A stretch of DNA of 39,593 bases from Salinisphaera sp. G21_0 (GCF_017744115.1 NZ_JAGHQW010000050.1:1-39593); one strand, 5' to 3'. Shown: positions 16,658 to 26,237, numbered from the stretch's first letter. Made by a program: numbers and translations. The notes: generated by a model from the sequence alone, not told the origin.

Positions 16658-19600
16658 TCATTGTGCGGAAAAGTTTACTTGAGTCATGATGGGAGGAAGG
16701 CGATTACTGGCTGCTTGTTTTCTTCTTCTCTTCTTCTTCTTCTTTTTTGTTGGACTGGTTTGCTCTTCTAAATGTTCTTCACCAGCCACGCATGCAGCAT
16801 CTGCCCACCCTCTATTAAATGATACAGAGCCATGCGCCTGTGGGGGGATGCCTATCCTGGTCTTTATTTGATCAATATAGGGTTTCATTAAATCGTTGTT
16901 CAAAAGCTGATTAGCCGGGATTTCAATGACCTCAAATCCTGCTTTTTGCAGCAGTGCGATTTTCAGCAGAGTCGAACCATTCCTGGTGTTGAAATCACCA
17001 CCCACGTAATGAAAGGGGCCCTGAACTTCAATCACCATGTTGTGATCTGGCAGCAGCAGGTCAACCGGAGGTAATGCGTTCAGGCTCTTTTCTTCTTCAA
17101 TCCTCAAAGATGGAATGCATGATTGGAGTTGATAGCGGAAGTCGGCCTGGGTTTTTGAAATGGCTTTCTGGTAATGGCGGACGACCGGACACGCTCTGCC
17201 AAGCCAACTTGCAGCCATGATCATGATGGATTGATCCTCATCATTATCTGGCGAGGTATTTTCCAGGCGAGTCAACAGGTCATCCATGTGCTTTTCAAGC
17301 ACGTTATTTTTATTGGCATTGGAGTCTAGAGCCAACCTGGCACAGCATACCATGACTCCCCAGAGAGACATCGATATCTCTTCCTGAGAAAACTGCAGGT
17401 TCTTACGGATTCGATAGACAAGCGATTCGAATACAGAGATAGCCACGTTCAGTTCAACGAGTTCACCCAGCTTGGCCGTGGCCCACAGCAGGTTGGCAAT
17501 GCCCTGGGCATTAAATTGGTCTTTCTGTGCATTCACGAGGGACAACAGCACGACCACAGCCTCGTTGAGCCCTGGTAACTGCTCCTGCCCGTTGTCCACC
17601 AGTTTCGCCATGGCCCAAAGCAGGTTGGCAATAGCCAGGGCATTAAACTGGTCTTTCTGTCCGTTCACGCAGGTCAACAGCGCAGTCATCGCTTCGTTGA
17701 GCTCCGGTGTCTGCTCGTACCTGTTGTCCACCAGCTTTGCCATGGCCCACAGCAGGTTGGTGATATGCTGGGGAATAAATTGGTCTTTCTGTGCATTTAC
17801 GTGGGGCAACAGCGCAGCCACAGCATCTTTGAGCTTTGGTGTTTTCTTCAGCCCTTTGTCCACCAGTTTCGCCATGGCCCACAGCAGGTTGGCGATATGC
17901 TGAGGAATAAACTGGTCTTTCTGTGCGTTCACCTGGGGCAACAGCACGGCCACGGCCTCGTTAAGACCTGGTGTCCGCTCCAGCCCTTTGTCCATCAGTT
18001 TCGCCATGGCCCACAGCAGGTTGGCGATACCCTGTGGTTTAAAGTGAGCTTTCTGTGCGTTCACGTGGGACAACAGCGCGGCCAGGGCCCTTTTGAGCTC
18101 TGGTGTTTGCTCCTGCCCGTTGTCCACAAGTTTCGCCATGGTCCACAGCAGGTTGGCAATAGCCAGGGCATCAAACTGGTCTTTCTGTGCGTTCACGCGA
18201 GGTAACAGCGCGGCTACGGTCTCTTTGAGTTCTGGTGTACGCTCCTGCCCGTTGTCCACCAGTTTCGCCATGGCCCACAGCAGGTTGGCGATTTGCTGAG
18301 GAATAAATTGGTTTTGCTGTGCGTTCACATGGGGCAACAGCGCGGCCACTGCCGCTTTGAGCCCTGGTGTCTGCTCCTGCCCGTAGTCCACCAGTTTCGC
18401 CATGGCCCACAGCAGGTTGGCGATACCCTGTGGTTGAAAGTGAGCTTTCTGTGCATTCACGTGGGACAGCAACGCGGCCAGGGCCCTTTTGAGCTCTGGT
18501 GTTGGCTTCTGCCCGTTGTCCACCAGTTTCGCCATGGCCCACAGCAGGTTGGCAATAGCCAGGGCATTAAACTGGTCTTTCTGTGCGTTCACGCGGGGTA
18601 ACAGCGCGGCTACGGTCTCTTTGAGTTCTGGTGTCCGCTCCTGCCCGTTGTCCACCAGTTTCGCCATGGCCCACAGCAGATTGGCGATCTGCTGAGGAAT
18701 AAATTGGTTTTGCTGTGTGTTCACATGGGGCAACAGCGCGGCCAATGCCGCTTTGAGCCCTGGTGTCGGCTCCTGCCCGTTGTCCACCAGTTTCGCCATG
18801 GCCCACAGCAGGTTGGCGATATGCTGAGGAATAAATTGGTTTTGCTGTGCGTTCACATGGGGCAACAGCGCAGCCACGGCCTCGTTGAGCTCTGGCGTCC
18901 GCTCCTGCCCATTGTCCACCAGTTTCGCCATGGCCCACAGCAGGTTGGCGATTCCCTGAGGGATAAATTGTTTTTTCTGTGCGTTCACATGGGGCAACAA
19001 CACGGCCACGGCCTCTTTGAGCTCTGGTGTACGCTCCTGCCCGCTGTCCACCAGTTTCGCCATGGCCCACAGCAGGTTGGCGACACCCTGGGCATCAATA
19101 TCCCTGGGTGGAGGTTTTTGCTTGCAGTTAAATATTATTGAATCAAATAGCGTTGACAATAAGTTAGTCTGAGTAAGTTTAACTCGCGCATCCATGGGTT
19201 TATGAAGAGTAAAAACACCCGCTGAAGTCAATGAATGAAGTGTTGTCGTCAGGCTTCGCCAATTCCAGCTCCGTGTTGCTGCGAAATTTTGCAACAAACG
19301 CATCAGCTGGCTTTGTTCTGCTCGATTTAACGGCCTTTTAGCAGCTGACGTGTATTTTTTAAGTGAACTGGCATATAGACCGTGATCTCTCCCATCATAG
19401 CGATGACCGAAACGTTCCGATTTCCTCACCAGACCAGCCATTATTTCTGGTTTGATGAGGGCATTAAAATCTTGAGCAGAGTTGACTGAACGGTGCATTA
19501 AATATTGCGAAGGGTGTGTGCCAGAAGAAGGGTGAAATTCATTACATCCCGGGGTAGAGCGGGGGTGAGTATCCTGCTGTCTGACTGTGGCATGCCTATA

Positions 19601-19699
19601 TCGCCCACGCCTTGCAGAAGGGGCATGGCCATTCGGGTGGTTGTAACCGTTATCTGATCTTGGGTATTGACCACTGATACCGGCAGAGCTTCTGTCCAT
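16658..19699 (-). CDS. Copy 7: OPR-like repeat protein with RAP domain and extended basic tail (1013 aa)
   Basis: Twelve units occupy residues 206-733 and RAP lies at about 877-945 (MVIEVQGPFHY, LLKIALLQKAGFEVIEIP). The N-terminal 67 residues (QYPRSDNGYNHPNG, then APSARRGRYRH) are identical to those of copy 10, although the units of the two genes differ. Units 3-5 and 6-8 form a three-unit segmental duplication. The tail is the frameshifted form with one extra Lys (KKKKKKRRRKQ) and ends MTQVNFSAQ. Several units have the rare linker AQQNQFIPQ or DQFNALA. Specificity is unknown; the architecture is clear. Confidence 0.92.
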   Translation of the reverse strand: MDRSSAGISGQYPRSDNGYNHPNGHAPSARRGRYRHATVRQQDTHPRSTPGCNEFHPSSGTHPSQYLMHRSVNSAQDFNALIKPEIMAGLVRKSERFGHRYDGRDHGLYASSLKKYTSAAKRPLNRAEQSQLMRLLQNFAATRSWNWRSLTTTLHSLTSAGVFTLHKPMDARVKLTQTNLLSTLFDSIIFNCKQKPPPRDIDAQGVANLLWAMAKLVDSGQERTPELKEAVAVLLPHVNAQKKQFIPQGIANLLWAMAKLVDNGQERTPELNEAVAALLPHVNAQQNQFIPQHIANLLWAMAKLVDNGQEPTPGLKAALAALLPHVNTQQNQFIPQQIANLLWAMAKLVDNGQERTPELKETVAALLPRVNAQKDQFNALAIANLLWAMAKLVDNGQKPTPELKRALAALLSHVNAQKAHFQPQGIANLLWAMAKLVDYGQEQTPGLKAAVAALLPHVNAQQNQFIPQQIANLLWAMAKLVDNGQERTPELKETVAALLPRVNAQKDQFDALAIANLLWTMAKLVDNGQEQTPELKRALAALLSHVNAQKAHFKPQGIANLLWAMAKLMDKGLERTPGLNEAVAVLLPQVNAQKDQFIPQHIANLLWAMAKLVDKGLKKTPKLKDAVAALLPHVNAQKDQFIPQHITNLLWAMAKLVDNRYEQTPELNEAMTALLTCVNGQKDQFNALAIANLLWAMAKLVDNGQEQLPGLNEAVVVLLSLVNAQKDQFNAQGIANLLWATAKLGELVELNVAISVFESLVYRIRKNLQFSQEEISMSLWGVMVCCARLALDSNANKNNVLEKHMDDLLTRLENTSPDNDEDQSIMIMAASWLGRACPVVRHYQKAISKTQADFRYQLQSCIPSLRIEEEKSLNALPPVDLLLPDHNMVIEVQGPFHYVGGDFNTRNGSTLLKIALLQKAGFEVIEIPANQLLNNDLMKPYIDQIKTRIGIPPQAHGSVSFNRGWADAACVAGEEHLEEQTSPTKKKKKKRRRKQAASNRLPPIMTQVNFSAQ
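16717..16749 (-). repeat. GAA/AAG microsatellite in the copy 7 tail
   Basis: One triplet longer than in copies 4 and 6 (six Lys, then RRRK), showing that the tract length varies between paralogs. Confidence 0.75.
17501..19084 (-). repeat. 12 tandem 132-bp units in copy 7
   Basis: Residue 18 in protein order: R R P R P Q R Q R K Q Q. Residue 39: Q Q Q Q H Q Q H Q Q Q Q. The string is dominated by Q at residue 39. Confidence 0.95.
18029..18820 (-). repeat. Three-unit (396 bp) tandem duplication inside copy 7
   Basis: Units 3-5 (18425-18820) and units 6-8 (18029-18424) repeat the same order of variants: GLKAA with QNQFIPQQ, then ELKETVAALLPRV, then ELKRALAALLSHV with the AHF linker. Only a few residues differ (for example KPTP versus EQTP, DQFNALA versus DQFDALA). 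Confidence 0.85.
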
Positions 19700-19804
19700 A
19701 ATTATATTTCATTAATTCATGAAAATATAAAAAGCAGACTGCTGTTCTGCTCAGAAGTTCATTGTGCGGAAAAGTTTACTTGAGTCATGATGGGAGGCAG
19801 GCGA
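19700..19804 (-). promoter_or_regulatory. 105-bp conserved spacer, copy 8 to copy 7
   Basis: The palindrome (19707-19724), the TATAAT before the ATG and a 6-bp hairpin are present. It shares the rare GGGAGGCAG variant (plus strand) with the copy 11 to copy 10 spacer. Confidence 0.5.
19733..19751 (-). terminator. Possible intrinsic terminator after copy 8
   Basis: AGCAGA/TCTGCT 6-bp stem with a 7-nt loop, followed by TTTTTATATTTT on the minus strand. Confidence 0.35.
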
Positions 19805-22800
19805 TTACTGACTGTTTGTTTTCTTCCTCTTTGCCGGGTTGGTTTGCTCTGCTAAATGTTCTTCGGCAGTAACGTATGGAGCACCTGCCCACCCTCTTTT
19901 AATTGATACAGAGCCATGACCCTGTGGCGGGATGCCTACCCTGATCTTTATTTGATCAATATATGATTTCATTAAATCTTTGTTTAAAAGCTGGTTAGTC
20001 GGGATTTCAATAACCTCAAATCCTGCTTTTTGCAACAGTGCGATTTTCAGAAGAGTCGAACCATTCCTGGTTTTGAAATCACCACCTACGTAATGACGCG
20101 GTCCCTGAACTTCAATCACCATGTTGTGATCGGGCAGAAACAGGTCAACCGGAGGTAATGAGTTCAGACTCTTTTCCTCTTCGATCGTCAAAGCTGGAAT
20201 AGATGATTTGAGTTGGTCACGGAAGTCGACCTGGTTTTTTGAAATGGTTGTCTGGTAATGGCGGACGACCGAACAGGTTCTGCCAAGCCAACTTGCAGCC
20301 ATGGCAAGGATGGATTGATCCTCTCCATTATCTGGCGATGTATTTTCCAGACGAATGAACAGGTCATCCATGTGTTTTTCAAATAGGTTATTTTTATTGG
20401 TATTGGAGTCCAGAAACAACCTGGCACAGCATACCATTACTCCCCAGAGAGACATCGATATCTCTTTCTGAGAAAACTGAAGGTTCTTACTGATTCGATA
20501 GAGAAGCGATTTGAACGTAGAGGTAACCAGGTTCTGCTCAACAAGTTCACCCAGTTTGGACGTGCCCCACAGCAGGTTGGCAATACCCTGGGCAGTAAAT
20601 TGATCTTTCTGTGCGTTCACGCGGGGCAACAGCGAGATCACAACCTCGTTGAGCCCTGGTGTCTGCTCCTGCCCTTTATCCACCAGTTTCGCCATAGCCC
20701 ACAGCAGGTTGGCGATTGCCTGTGGTGTAAAGTTAGTTTTCTGTGCGTTCACGTGGGGCAACAGCGCGGCCGCGGCCTCCATGAGCCCCGGTATCTTCTC
20801 CTGCCCGCTGTCCACCAGTTTTGCCATGGCCCACAGCAGGTTGGCGATGTCCTGGGCATTAAATTGGGCTTTCTGTGCGTTCACGTGGGGCAACAGCCCG
20901 GCCACGGCCTTGTTGAGCTCTGGTGTCTGCTCTTGCCCGTTGTCCACCAATTTCACCATGGCCCACAGCAGGTTGGTGATTTCCTGAGGTTTAAAGTTGG
21001 CTTTCTTTGCGTTCATTTGGCACAACAGCGCGGTCACTGCTTCTTTGAGCTCTGGTGTTCGCTCCTGCCCGCGGTCCACCAGTTTCGCCATGGCCCACAG
21101 CAGGTTGGCGATTTCCTGTGGTTTAAAGTGAGCTTTCTGTGCATTAATGTGGGGCAACAACGCCGCCACGGCCTCGTTGAGGCCTGACGTCCGCTCCAGC
21201 CCGTTGCCCACCAGTTTCGCCATGGCCCAAAGCAGGTTGGCGATATGCTGAGGAATAACTTGGTCTTTGGGTGCGTTCACGTGGGGCAACAGTGCGGCCA
21301 CAGCATCTTTGAGCTCTGGTGTTTGCTCCAGCCCGCTTTCCACCAGTTTCGCCATGGCCCACAGCAGGTTGGCGATATCCCGGGCATTAAATTGGTCTTT
21401 CTGAGCGTTCACATGGGGCAACAGTGCGGCCACGGCCTCTTTGAGTCCTGGTGTGCGCTCCTGTCCGTTGTCTACCATTTTTGCCATGGCCCACAGCAGG
21501 TTGGCGATACCCTGAGGAACAAATTGGTCTTTCTGTACGTTTACGTGGGGCAACAACACGGCCACAGCCTCTTTGAGTTCTGGTGTGTGCTCCTGCCCGT
21601 TGTCCACCAGTTTCGCCATGGCCCACAGCAGGTTAGCGATACCCTGTGGTGTAAAGTTGGCTTTCTGTGTGCTCATTTGGGGCAACAGCGCGGCCATGGT
21701 TTCGTTAAACCCTGGCGTCCACTGTGGCCCGTTGTCCACCAGTTTCGCCATGGCCCACAGCAGGTTGACGATACCCTGGGGTTTAAAGTTAGTTGTTTGT
21801 ACGTTCACGAGGGGCAATAGGGCGGCGACGGCCTCGTTGAGCTCTGGCGTCTGCTCCTGCCCGTTGTCCACCAGTTTCGCCATGGCCCACAGCAGGTTGG
21901 CGATTTCCTGTGGTTTAAAGTCAGCTTTCTCTGGGTTCGCTTGTGGCAACAGCGCGGCCACGGCCTCGTTGAGCCCTGGTGTCCGCTCCAGCCGGTTGTC
22001 CACCAGTTTCGCCATGGCCCACAGCAGATTGGCAATATGTTGAGGAATAAATTGGTTTTTCTGTGCGTTCACGAGGGGCAACAGGGTGACCACGGCCTCG
22101 TTGAGCCCTGGTGTCCGCTCCAGCCCGTTGTCCACCAGTTTCGCCATGGCCCACAGCAGGTTGGCAATACCCTGGGCGTTAAGTTGGTTTTTCTGTGCGT
22201 TCAGGAGGGGCAGCAGGGCGGCCACAGCATCTTTGAGCCCAGGTGTCCGCTCCAGCCCGTTGTCCACCAGTTTCGCCATGGCCCACAGCAGGTTGGTGAC
22301 TTCCTGTGGTTTAAAGTGAGCTTTCTGTACGTTCACGTGGGGCAACAGCGCGGCCACGGTCTCGTTGAATTCCGGTGTCTGCTCCTGCCCGTTGTCCGCC
22401 AGTTTCGCCATGGCCCACAGCAGGTTGGCTATTCCCCGGGCATCAATGTCCCTGGCTTGAGGTTTTTGGTTGCACTTGAATATTATTGCATCAAGTAGCG
22501 TTGACAATAAGGCAGCTTGAGTAAGCTTGACACGCTCATCCATGGGGTTATGAGGGGTAAAAACACCTGCAGAAGTCAATGAATGGAGTGTTGTCGTCAG
22601 GCTTCGCCAGTCCCAACGCCGTGTTATGGTAAAATTTTCCAGCAGACCTATCAGCTGGCTTTGTTCCGCTCGATTTAACGGTCTTTTCGCAGCGGATGTG
22701 TATTGTTTAATTGAATTGGCATACAGGCCGTGATTTCTCCCATCATAGCGATGACCGAAACGGTCCGATTTACGCACCAGATCATCCATTATTTCTGGTT

Positions 22801-23047
22801 TGATGAGCGCGTTAAAATCTTGAGCAGGGTTTACTGAACGGCGCTGTAGATGTTGAGAATGGCGTGTGTCAGCAGAACGGTAAAATTTATTACGCCCCGG
22901 GTTTGTGCGTGGGGTATCATCCCACTGCCTGACCGTGCTATGTCTGTATCGACCACGCCTGGAAGAAGTAGCATGGCCACCTGGTCGGTTATAATCATTA
23001 TCTGATCTTGCGTATTGACCACTGATACCGGCAGAACTTCTATCCAT
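19805..23047 (-). CDS. Copy 8: OPR-like repeat protein with RAP domain (1080 aa)
   Basis: Fourteen units (206-821) are followed by an altered cap, IANLLWGTSKLGELVEQ. RAP lies at about 965-1033 (MVIEVQGPRHY, LLKIALLQKAGFEVIEIP). The head is of the copy 4 type (SDNDYNRPGGHATSSRRGRYRH). The pre-RAP segment is unusual: RLFLDSNTNKNNLFEKHMDDLF and RTCSVVRHYQ. The C-terminus is AKRKKTNSQ. Unit 9 has an aberrant linker, NAPKDQVIPQH, and unit 5 has NVQTTNFKPQG. The C-terminal end and following spacer match those of copy 11, part of a shared exchange block. No export signal or membrane segment is seen. Confidence 0.92.
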   Translation of the reverse strand: MDRSSAGISGQYARSDNDYNRPGGHATSSRRGRYRHSTVRQWDDTPRTNPGRNKFYRSADTRHSQHLQRRSVNPAQDFNALIKPEIMDDLVRKSDRFGHRYDGRNHGLYANSIKQYTSAAKRPLNRAEQSQLIGLLENFTITRRWDWRSLTTTLHSLTSAGVFTPHNPMDERVKLTQAALLSTLLDAIIFKCNQKPQARDIDARGIANLLWAMAKLADNGQEQTPEFNETVAALLPHVNVQKAHFKPQEVTNLLWAMAKLVDNGLERTPGLKDAVAALLPLLNAQKNQLNAQGIANLLWAMAKLVDNGLERTPGLNEAVVTLLPLVNAQKNQFIPQHIANLLWAMAKLVDNRLERTPGLNEAVAALLPQANPEKADFKPQEIANLLWAMAKLVDNGQEQTPELNEAVAALLPLVNVQTTNFKPQGIVNLLWAMAKLVDNGPQWTPGFNETMAALLPQMSTQKANFTPQGIANLLWAMAKLVDNGQEHTPELKEAVAVLLPHVNVQKDQFVPQGIANLLWAMAKMVDNGQERTPGLKEAVAALLPHVNAQKDQFNARDIANLLWAMAKLVESGLEQTPELKDAVAALLPHVNAPKDQVIPQHIANLLWAMAKLVGNGLERTSGLNEAVAALLPHINAQKAHFKPQEIANLLWAMAKLVDRGQERTPELKEAVTALLCQMNAKKANFKPQEITNLLWAMVKLVDNGQEQTPELNKAVAGLLPHVNAQKAQFNAQDIANLLWAMAKLVDSGQEKIPGLMEAAAALLPHVNAQKTNFTPQAIANLLWAMAKLVDKGQEQTPGLNEVVISLLPRVNAQKDQFTAQGIANLLWGTSKLGELVEQNLVTSTFKSLLYRISKNLQFSQKEISMSLWGVMVCCARLFLDSNTNKNNLFEKHMDDLFIRLENTSPDNGEDQSILAMAASWLGRTCSVVRHYQTTISKNQVDFRDQLKSSIPALTIEEEKSLNSLPPVDLFLPDHNMVIEVQGPRHYVGGDFKTRNGSTLLKIALLQKAGFEVIEIPTNQLLNKDLMKSYIDQIKIRVGIPPQGHGSVSIKRGWAGAPYVTAEEHLAEQTNPAKRKKTNSQ
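20585..22432 (-). repeat. 14 tandem 132-bp units in copy 8
   Basis: Residue 18 in protein order: Q R R R Q W H R Q R R Q K Q. Residue 39: H Q Q D N N Q Q Q H N Q N Q. Confidence 0.95.
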
Positions 23048-23152
23048 AATTATATTTCATTAATTCATGAAAATATAAAAAGCAGACTGCTGTTCTGCTC
23101 AGAAGTTCATTTTGCGGAAAAGTTTACTTGAGTCATGGTGGGAGGAAGGCGA
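23048..23152 (-). promoter_or_regulatory. 105-bp conserved spacer, copy 9 to copy 8
   Basis: Standard layout: palindrome at 23055-23072, TATAAT one base before the ATG, and a 6-bp hairpin with a T-run. Confidence 0.5.
23081..23099 (-). terminator. Possible intrinsic terminator after copy 9
   Basis: AGCAGA/TCTGCT 6-bp stem, 7-nt loop, then TTTTTATATTTT on the minus strand. Confidence 0.35.
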
Positions 23153-26131
23153 TTACTGACTGTTTGTTTTCTTCCTCTTTGCCGGGTTGGTTTGCTCTGC
23201 GAAATGTTCTTCACCAGTAACCCATGCAGCACCTGTCCACCTTCTTTTAAGTGATACAGAGTCATGACCCTGTGGCGGGATGCCTATTCTGATCTTTATT
23301 TGATCAATATAGGGTTTCATTAAATCGTTGCTCAAAAGCTGGTTAGCCGGGATTTCAATCACCTCAAATCCTGCTTTTTGCAACAGTGCGATTTTAAGCA
23401 GAGTCGAACCATTCCTGGTGTTGAAATCACCACCCACGTAATGAGAGGGGCCCTGAACTTCAATCACTATGTTGTGATCTGGCAGAAGCAGGTCAACCGG
23501 AGGTAATGAGTTCATACTCTTTTCTTCTTCAATCTTCAAAGAGGGTATGCATGATTGGAGTTGATCGCGGAAGTCGGATTGAGGTTTTGAAATGGTTGTC
23601 TGGTAATGGGGGACGATCAGACATGGTCTGCCAAGCCAACTGGCGGCCATGGCAATGATGTGTTGATCCTTTTCATTGTCCGGGCATGTATTTTCCAGGC
23701 GAGTAAACAGGTCATCCATGTGCTTTTCAAGCACGTTATTTTTATTGGCATTGGAGACCATAGACAACCTGGCACAGCATACCATTACGCCCCAGAGAGA
23801 CATCGATATATCTTGCTTAGAGAGCTGAGGGCTTTCTCTGATTCGGTAGACAAGAGATTCGAATGTAGAGGTAACCACATTCAGCTCAGCGAGTTCACCC
23901 AGTTTCGCCATGGCCCACAGCAGGTTGGCGATTTCCTGTGGGTTAAAGTTAGCTTTCTGTGCGTTCACGTGGGGCAACAGCACGGCCACGGTCTCGTTGA
24001 GACCTGGTGTTCGCTCCTGCCCGTTATCTACCAGTTTCGCCATGGCCCACAGCAGGTTGGCGATATTCTGAGGATTAAATTGGTCTTTCTGTGAATTCAC
24101 GTGGGGCAACAGTGCGGCCACGGCCTCGTTGAGATCTGGTGTCCGCTCCTGCCCGTTGTCCACCAGTTTCGTGATGGCCCACAGCAGGTTGGCGATATGC
24201 TTAGGAATAAATTGGTCTTTCTGTGCGTTCACGCGAGGCAACAGCGCAGTCACGGCCTCCTTGAACTCTGTTGTCTGCTCCTGCCCGGTGTCCACCAGTT
24301 TCGCCATGGCCCATAGGAGGTTGGTGATGCCCTGGGCATTAAACTGCTCTTTCTGTGCGTTCACGCGGGGCAACAGCGCAGCTACGGTCTCTTTGAGTTC
24401 TGGTGTCCGCTCCTGACCGTTGTCCACCAATTTCGTCATGGCCCACAGCAGGTTGGCGATATGCTGAGGAATAAATTGGTACTTCTGTGTGTTTACGTAG
24501 GGCAGCAGCTCAGCCACGGCCTCGTTGAGCTCTGGTGTCAGCTCCTGACCGTTGTCCACCAATTTCGCCATGGCCCACAGCAGGTTGCCGATTTCCTGTG
24601 GTTTAAAGTTAGCTTTCTGTGCGTTAACGTGGGGCAACAGCGCGGCTACAGCCTTTTTAAGCCCCGGTGTCCGCTCTTGCCCGTTGTCCACCAATTTCGC
24701 CATGGCCCACAGCAGGTTGGCGATATGCTGAGGAATAAATTGGTCCTTCTGAGTGTTCACGTGGGGCAACAGCGCGACTAAGGCCTCTTTGAGCCGTGGT
24801 GTTTGCTCCTGCCCGTTGTCCACCAGTTTCGCCATGGCCCACAGCAGATTGGTGATTTCCTGTGGTTTAAAGTGAGCTTTCTTTGCATTCACGTGGGGCA
24901 ACAGCGTGCTCATGGCCTCTTTGAAATCTGGTGTCTGCTCCTGCCCGCTGTCGACCAGTTTTGCCATGGCCCACAGCAGATTGGCGATTTCCTGGGGTTT
25001 AAAGTGAGCTTTCTGTGCGTTCACGTGGGGCAATAGCGCGGCCAAGGCCTCTGTAAGCTCTGATGTCTGCTCCTGCCCGTTGTCCACCAGTTTCGCCATG
25101 GCCCACAGCAGGTTGGCGATTTCCTGGGGTTTAAAGTTAGCTTTCTGTGCGTTCACGTGGGGCAACAACGCGGCCACGGCCTCTTTGAGTCCCGGTGTCC
25201 GTTCCTGCCCTTTGTCCACCAGTTTCGCCATGGCCCACAGCAGGTTGACAATCCCCTGGGCAGTAAATTGGTTTTTCTGTGCGTTCACCAGGGGCAACAG
25301 CGAGGCGACTGTCTCTTTGAACTCTGGTGTCTGCTCCTGCCCGTTGTCCACCAGTTTCGCCATGGCCCACAGCAGGTTGGCGATATGCTGCGGAATAAAT
25401 TGGTCTTTCTGTGCGTTTACGTGGGGCAACAGCACGGCCATGGCCTCTTTGAGTTCTGGTGTCTGCTCCTGCCCGTTGTCCACCAGTTTCGCCATGGCCC
25501 ACAGCAGGTTGGCAATTCCCCGGGCATCAATATCCCCGGCTGGAGGTTTTTGGTTGCACTTGAATATTATTGCATCAAGAAGTGTTGACAATAAGATAGC
25601 CTGAGTAAGTTTAACTCGCTCATCCATGGGTTTATGAAGGGTAAAAACACCCGCTGAAGTAAATGAGTGAAGTGTTGTCGTCAGGCTTCGCCAATTCCAG
25701 CTCCGTGTTGCGGTAAAATTTTGCAGCAAGCGTACCAGCTGGCTTTGTTCCGCTCGATTTAACGGTCTTTTAGCATTTGTCGTGTATTTTTTAATTGAAC
25801 TGGCATATTGCCCATGATTTCTCCCATCATAGCGATGACCGAAACGACCCGATTTACTCACCAGATCATCCATTATTTCTGGTTTGATGAGGGCATTAAA
25901 ATCTTGAGTCGGGTTGACAGAACGGCGCACTAGATATTGAGAAGAGCATGGGCCTGAAGAATGGTGAAATTCATTACACCCCGGGGTAGAGCGCGGGGGA
26001 CTATCCTGCTGTCTGACTGTGGCATGTCTGTATCGCCCACGCCTTGAAGAAGGGGCATGGCCACTCGGTTGGTTGTAACCGTTATCTGATCTTGGGGATT
26101 GACCACTGATACCAGCAGAACTTCTATCCAT
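23153..26131 (-). CDS. Copy 9: OPR-like repeat protein with RAP domain (992 aa)
   Basis: Twelve units lie at residues 206-733. The cap is IANLLWAMAKLGELAEL, with Met where many copies have Thr. RAP lies at about 877-945 (IVIEVQGPSHY, LLKIALLQKAGFEVIEIP). The head starts MDRSSAGISGQSPR and has a distinctive SSQYLVRRSVNPTQDF. The C-terminus is AKRKKTNSQ. Units 4 and 5 both carry the AHFKPQE linker, while unit 10 has DQFIPKH and unit 11 has AITKL and DQFNPQN. The gene is typical of the family and shows no frame disruption. Confidence 0.92.
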   Translation of the reverse strand: MDRSSAGISGQSPRSDNGYNQPSGHAPSSRRGRYRHATVRQQDSPPRSTPGCNEFHHSSGPCSSQYLVRRSVNPTQDFNALIKPEIMDDLVSKSGRFGHRYDGRNHGQYASSIKKYTTNAKRPLNRAEQSQLVRLLQNFTATRSWNWRSLTTTLHSFTSAGVFTLHKPMDERVKLTQAILLSTLLDAIIFKCNQKPPAGDIDARGIANLLWAMAKLVDNGQEQTPELKEAMAVLLPHVNAQKDQFIPQHIANLLWAMAKLVDNGQEQTPEFKETVASLLPLVNAQKNQFTAQGIVNLLWAMAKLVDKGQERTPGLKEAVAALLPHVNAQKANFKPQEIANLLWAMAKLVDNGQEQTSELTEALAALLPHVNAQKAHFKPQEIANLLWAMAKLVDSGQEQTPDFKEAMSTLLPHVNAKKAHFKPQEITNLLWAMAKLVDNGQEQTPRLKEALVALLPHVNTQKDQFIPQHIANLLWAMAKLVDNGQERTPGLKKAVAALLPHVNAQKANFKPQEIGNLLWAMAKLVDNGQELTPELNEAVAELLPYVNTQKYQFIPQHIANLLWAMTKLVDNGQERTPELKETVAALLPRVNAQKEQFNAQGITNLLWAMAKLVDTGQEQTTEFKEAVTALLPRVNAQKDQFIPKHIANLLWAITKLVDNGQERTPDLNEAVAALLPHVNSQKDQFNPQNIANLLWAMAKLVDNGQERTPGLNETVAVLLPHVNAQKANFNPQEIANLLWAMAKLGELAELNVVTSTFESLVYRIRESPQLSKQDISMSLWGVMVCCARLSMVSNANKNNVLEKHMDDLFTRLENTCPDNEKDQHIIAMAASWLGRPCLIVPHYQTTISKPQSDFRDQLQSCIPSLKIEEEKSMNSLPPVDLLLPDHNIVIEVQGPSHYVGGDFNTRNGSTLLKIALLQKAGFEVIEIPANQLLSNDLMKPYIDQIKIRIGIPPQGHDSVSLKRRWTGAAWVTGEEHFAEQTNPAKRKKTNSQ
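23933..25516 (-). repeat. 12 tandem 132-bp units in copy 9
   Basis: Residue 18 in protein order: Q Q R Q Q Q R L R Q R R. Residue 39: Q Q N H H Q N Q Q Q Q N. Confidence 0.95.
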
Positions 26132-26237
26132 AATTATATTTCATTAATTCATGAAAATATAATAAAGCAGACTGCTGTTCTGCTCAGAAGTTCATTTTGC
26201 GGAAAAGTTTACTTGAGTCATGATGGGAGGAAGGAGA
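26132..26237 (-). promoter_or_regulatory. 106-bp conserved spacer, copy 10 to copy 9
   Basis: One base longer than the standard spacer, because the A-run next to the hairpin reads AATAAAG (plus strand). The palindrome (26139-26156) and TATAAT are intact. Confidence 0.5.
26166..26184 (-). terminator. Possible weak terminator after copy 10
   Basis: The 6-bp AGCAGA/TCTGCT stem is intact, but the following T-run is broken (TTATTATATTTT). Confidence 0.28.
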
